Shown in pieces: positions 62,614 to 64,000 of a stretch of 64,000 bases of DNA. The stretch lies in the NCBI RefSeq assembly GCF_026212465.1, contig NC_080049.1, positions 13,840,996-13,904,995 of the forward strand. The letters run 5' to 3'. The translations under genes and the position numbers were made by a program. The notes under the pieces were generated by a model, which worked only from the letters and a program-made list of their open reading frames with translations, did no database searches and was not told the origin of the DNA. Every line of letters starts with the position of its first letter. Position 1 is the stretch's first letter. The stretch is from Amaranthus tricolor (Eukaryota; Streptophyta; Magnoliopsida; Caryophyllales; Amaranthaceae).

Positions 62614-62698
62614 CGGAACTTAACACGTAATTTCTAGCATAAGACTATGATTTTCAATTCTAACCACTTCAGCGCAATATATTATTCCAAATAGTGTT
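62529..62698 (-). repeat. Chimeric H/E monomer at a duplication junction
   Basis: 170 bp. Plus-strand bases 62529 to ~62613 are H (AAGTGTCAAAAACGC, AAACGCATAAAATC). The remainder is E (CTAGCATAAGAC, CTTCAGCGCAATA). The join reads ATAAAATCCGGAAC, with one extra C. Register is kept, as expected from in-phase unequal exchange within a monomer. Confidence 0.88.
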
Positions 62699-64000
62699 GT
62701 GTGCGAAGTTTCGAGCAAAAGAAACCAAGTTTGTTCTACTTTATGCGCAACATTGCGAAAAAACGATTAAAAACCCTTAAAATCGCAACTTAACACGTAA
62801 TTTCTATCATATGACTATAATTTTCAATTCTAACCACTTCAACGCAATAATATAGACGAAATTTTGTTATGTGGCAAGTTTTGCACAAAACAAACAAAGT
62901 TTGAGCTACTTTATGCGCAAAAAAGCCAAAAACGGTTAAAAACTCTTAAAATCGCAACTTAACACTTAATTTCTAGCATATGACTATGATTTTCAATTCT
63001 AACCACTTCAACGCAATAACATAGACGAAATAGTGTTGTGTGGCAAGTTTCGCGCAAAACGAAACAAGTTTGAGCTATTTTAAGCGCGAAAGTGCCAAAA
63101 ACGCTTAAAAACACATAAAATCGGAACTTAACACGTAATTTCTAGCATATGACTATGATTTTCAATTCTAACCACTTCAACACAATAATATATTCCAAAT
63201 AGTGTTGTGTGCCATGTTTCATGCAAAACAAACCAAGTTTGAGCTACATTATGCGCAAAAGTGCCAAAAACGGTTAAAAACCCTTAAAATCGCAACTTAA
63301 CACGTAATTTCTAGCATATGACTATAATTTTCAATTCTAACCACTTCAACGCAATATATTATTCCAAATAGTGTTGTGTGCGAAGTTTCGAGCAAAAGAA
63401 ACCAAGTTAGATCTACTTTATGCGCAAAAGTGCGAAAAACGATTAAAAACCCTTAAAATCGCAACTTAACACGTAATTTCTAGCATATGACTATAATTTT
63501 CAATTCTAACCACTTCAACGCAATAATATAGACGAAATAGTGTTATGTGGCAAGTTTTGCAAAAAACAAACAAAGTTTGAGCTACTTTATGCGCAAAAAA
63601 GCCAAAAACGGTTAAAAACCCTTAAAATCGCAACTTAACACGTAATTTCTAGCATATGACTATGATTTTCAATTCTAACCACTTCAACGCAATAATATAG
63701 ACGAAATAGTGTTGTGAGGCAAGTTTCGCGCAAAACGAAACAAGTTTGAGCTATTTTAAGTGCAAAAGTGCCAAAAAAGCTTAAAAACACATAAAATCGA
63801 AACTTAACACGTAATTTGTAGCTTAAGACTATGATTTTCAATTCTAACCACTTCAACGCAATATATTATTCCAAATAGTGTTGTGTGCGAAGTTTCGAGC
63901 AAAAGAAACCAAGTTTGATCTACTTTATGCGCAACATTGCGAAAAACGATTAAAAACCCTTAAAATCGCAACTTAACACGTAATTTCTATCATATGACTA
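62614..64000 (-). repeat. 10-monomer duplication, copy 2, truncated by window end
   Basis: Same markers as copy 1 to the last base. The final copies read GTAATTTGTAGCTTAAG, one base different from copy 1. The array continues beyond the window. Confidence 0.88.

Larger units (their letters stand above)
28581..64000 (-). repeat. Right satellite array arm, same monomer family, reverse orientation
   Basis: About 210 tandem copies of the same ~169-bp family, every one reading on the minus strand. Monomer starts are the reverse-complement decamers AAATAGTGTT and AAATTTTGTT. The arm contains eight complete H monomers and many B' copies with CGCAACATTGCG on the plus strand (ATGTTG forward). These variants are also frequent in 1-13 kb but absent from 14-28 kb. 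The array continues past the window end. No gene or insertion is visible. Confidence 0.97.

Noticed and set aside
63635..63856. 73-codon open frame on the minus strand
   Set aside because: It lies wholly in satellite monomers, exists because of chance absence of stops in one monomer combination, and has no recognisable domain or gene context.
28581..64000. Right arm as a mirror copy (palindrome) of the left arm next to the gap
   Set aside because: The monomer order and variants beside the gap differ: left ends D-A'-B'-E-A-B-C, while the right begins E preceded by ATGTTG-type B'. A direct hairpin copy is therefore not supported.

Overview
The whole window is tandem satellite DNA with a single 100-base assembly gap. 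No gene, RNA gene, transposon or unique sequence is visible on either strand. The monomer is about 169 bp (measured spacings 169, 169, 169, 170 and so on) and about 32.5% G+C in one counted copy (340-508). That gives roughly 168 monomers left of the gap and 210 right of it. This is the architecture of a eukaryotic centromeric or pericentromeric satellite: a monomer of nucleosomal length, AT-rich, organised into higher-order repeats (HORs). I do not recognise the satellite family and cannot name the organism. Monomers of this size occur in many plants and in some animals.

I define the forward strand as the one reading GCGTTGAAGTGG. Bases 1-28480 run forward. Bases 28481-28580 are N. Bases 28581-64000 run in reverse, so orientation flips exactly at the gap. 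Using diagnostic bases I sorted monomers into A, A', B, B', C, D, E, F, G and H. Names and boundaries are mine; a monomer starts at the AACACTATTT-like decamer.

Left arm: 1-13.86 kb is mixed. It has three copies of the divergent H monomer, B' variants with an ATGTTG tract, and a segment repeated 4,057 bp apart. From 13,862 to 21,974 there is a clean 8-mer HOR (E-A'-B'-E-A-B-C-F, about 1,352 bp), itself present as two tandem 24-mers of about 4,057 bp. Next come a 13-mer duplication (19,778-24,172) and a 5-mer HOR (E-A-B-C-F, about 846 bp) from 23,327 to 27.4 kb. HOR length therefore shortens stepwise toward the gap.

Right arm: this carries the H and ATGTTG subfamilies of the first 13 kb, not those of 14-27 kb. 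It contains a 3-mer block (about 507 bp, 35.2-37.9 kb), a 7-mer block (about 1,183 bp, 41.2-50 kb) arranged P-Q-Q, P-Q-Q, Q, a 3,553-bp tandem duplication (about 53.98-61.08 kb) and a 10-mer duplication that runs off the window end. Hybrid monomers, short deletions and one conversion-like patch mark individual exchange events.

Nothing here encodes a product. Any role would be structural, as a repeat substrate for centromeric or heterochromatic nucleosomes, with unequal exchange and gene conversion keeping it homogeneous. I found no undescribed gene system. The most informative signals are the nested HOR history, the orientation flip, and monomer-internal structure: phased T-tracts, a dyad and a 21-bp internal direct repeat.
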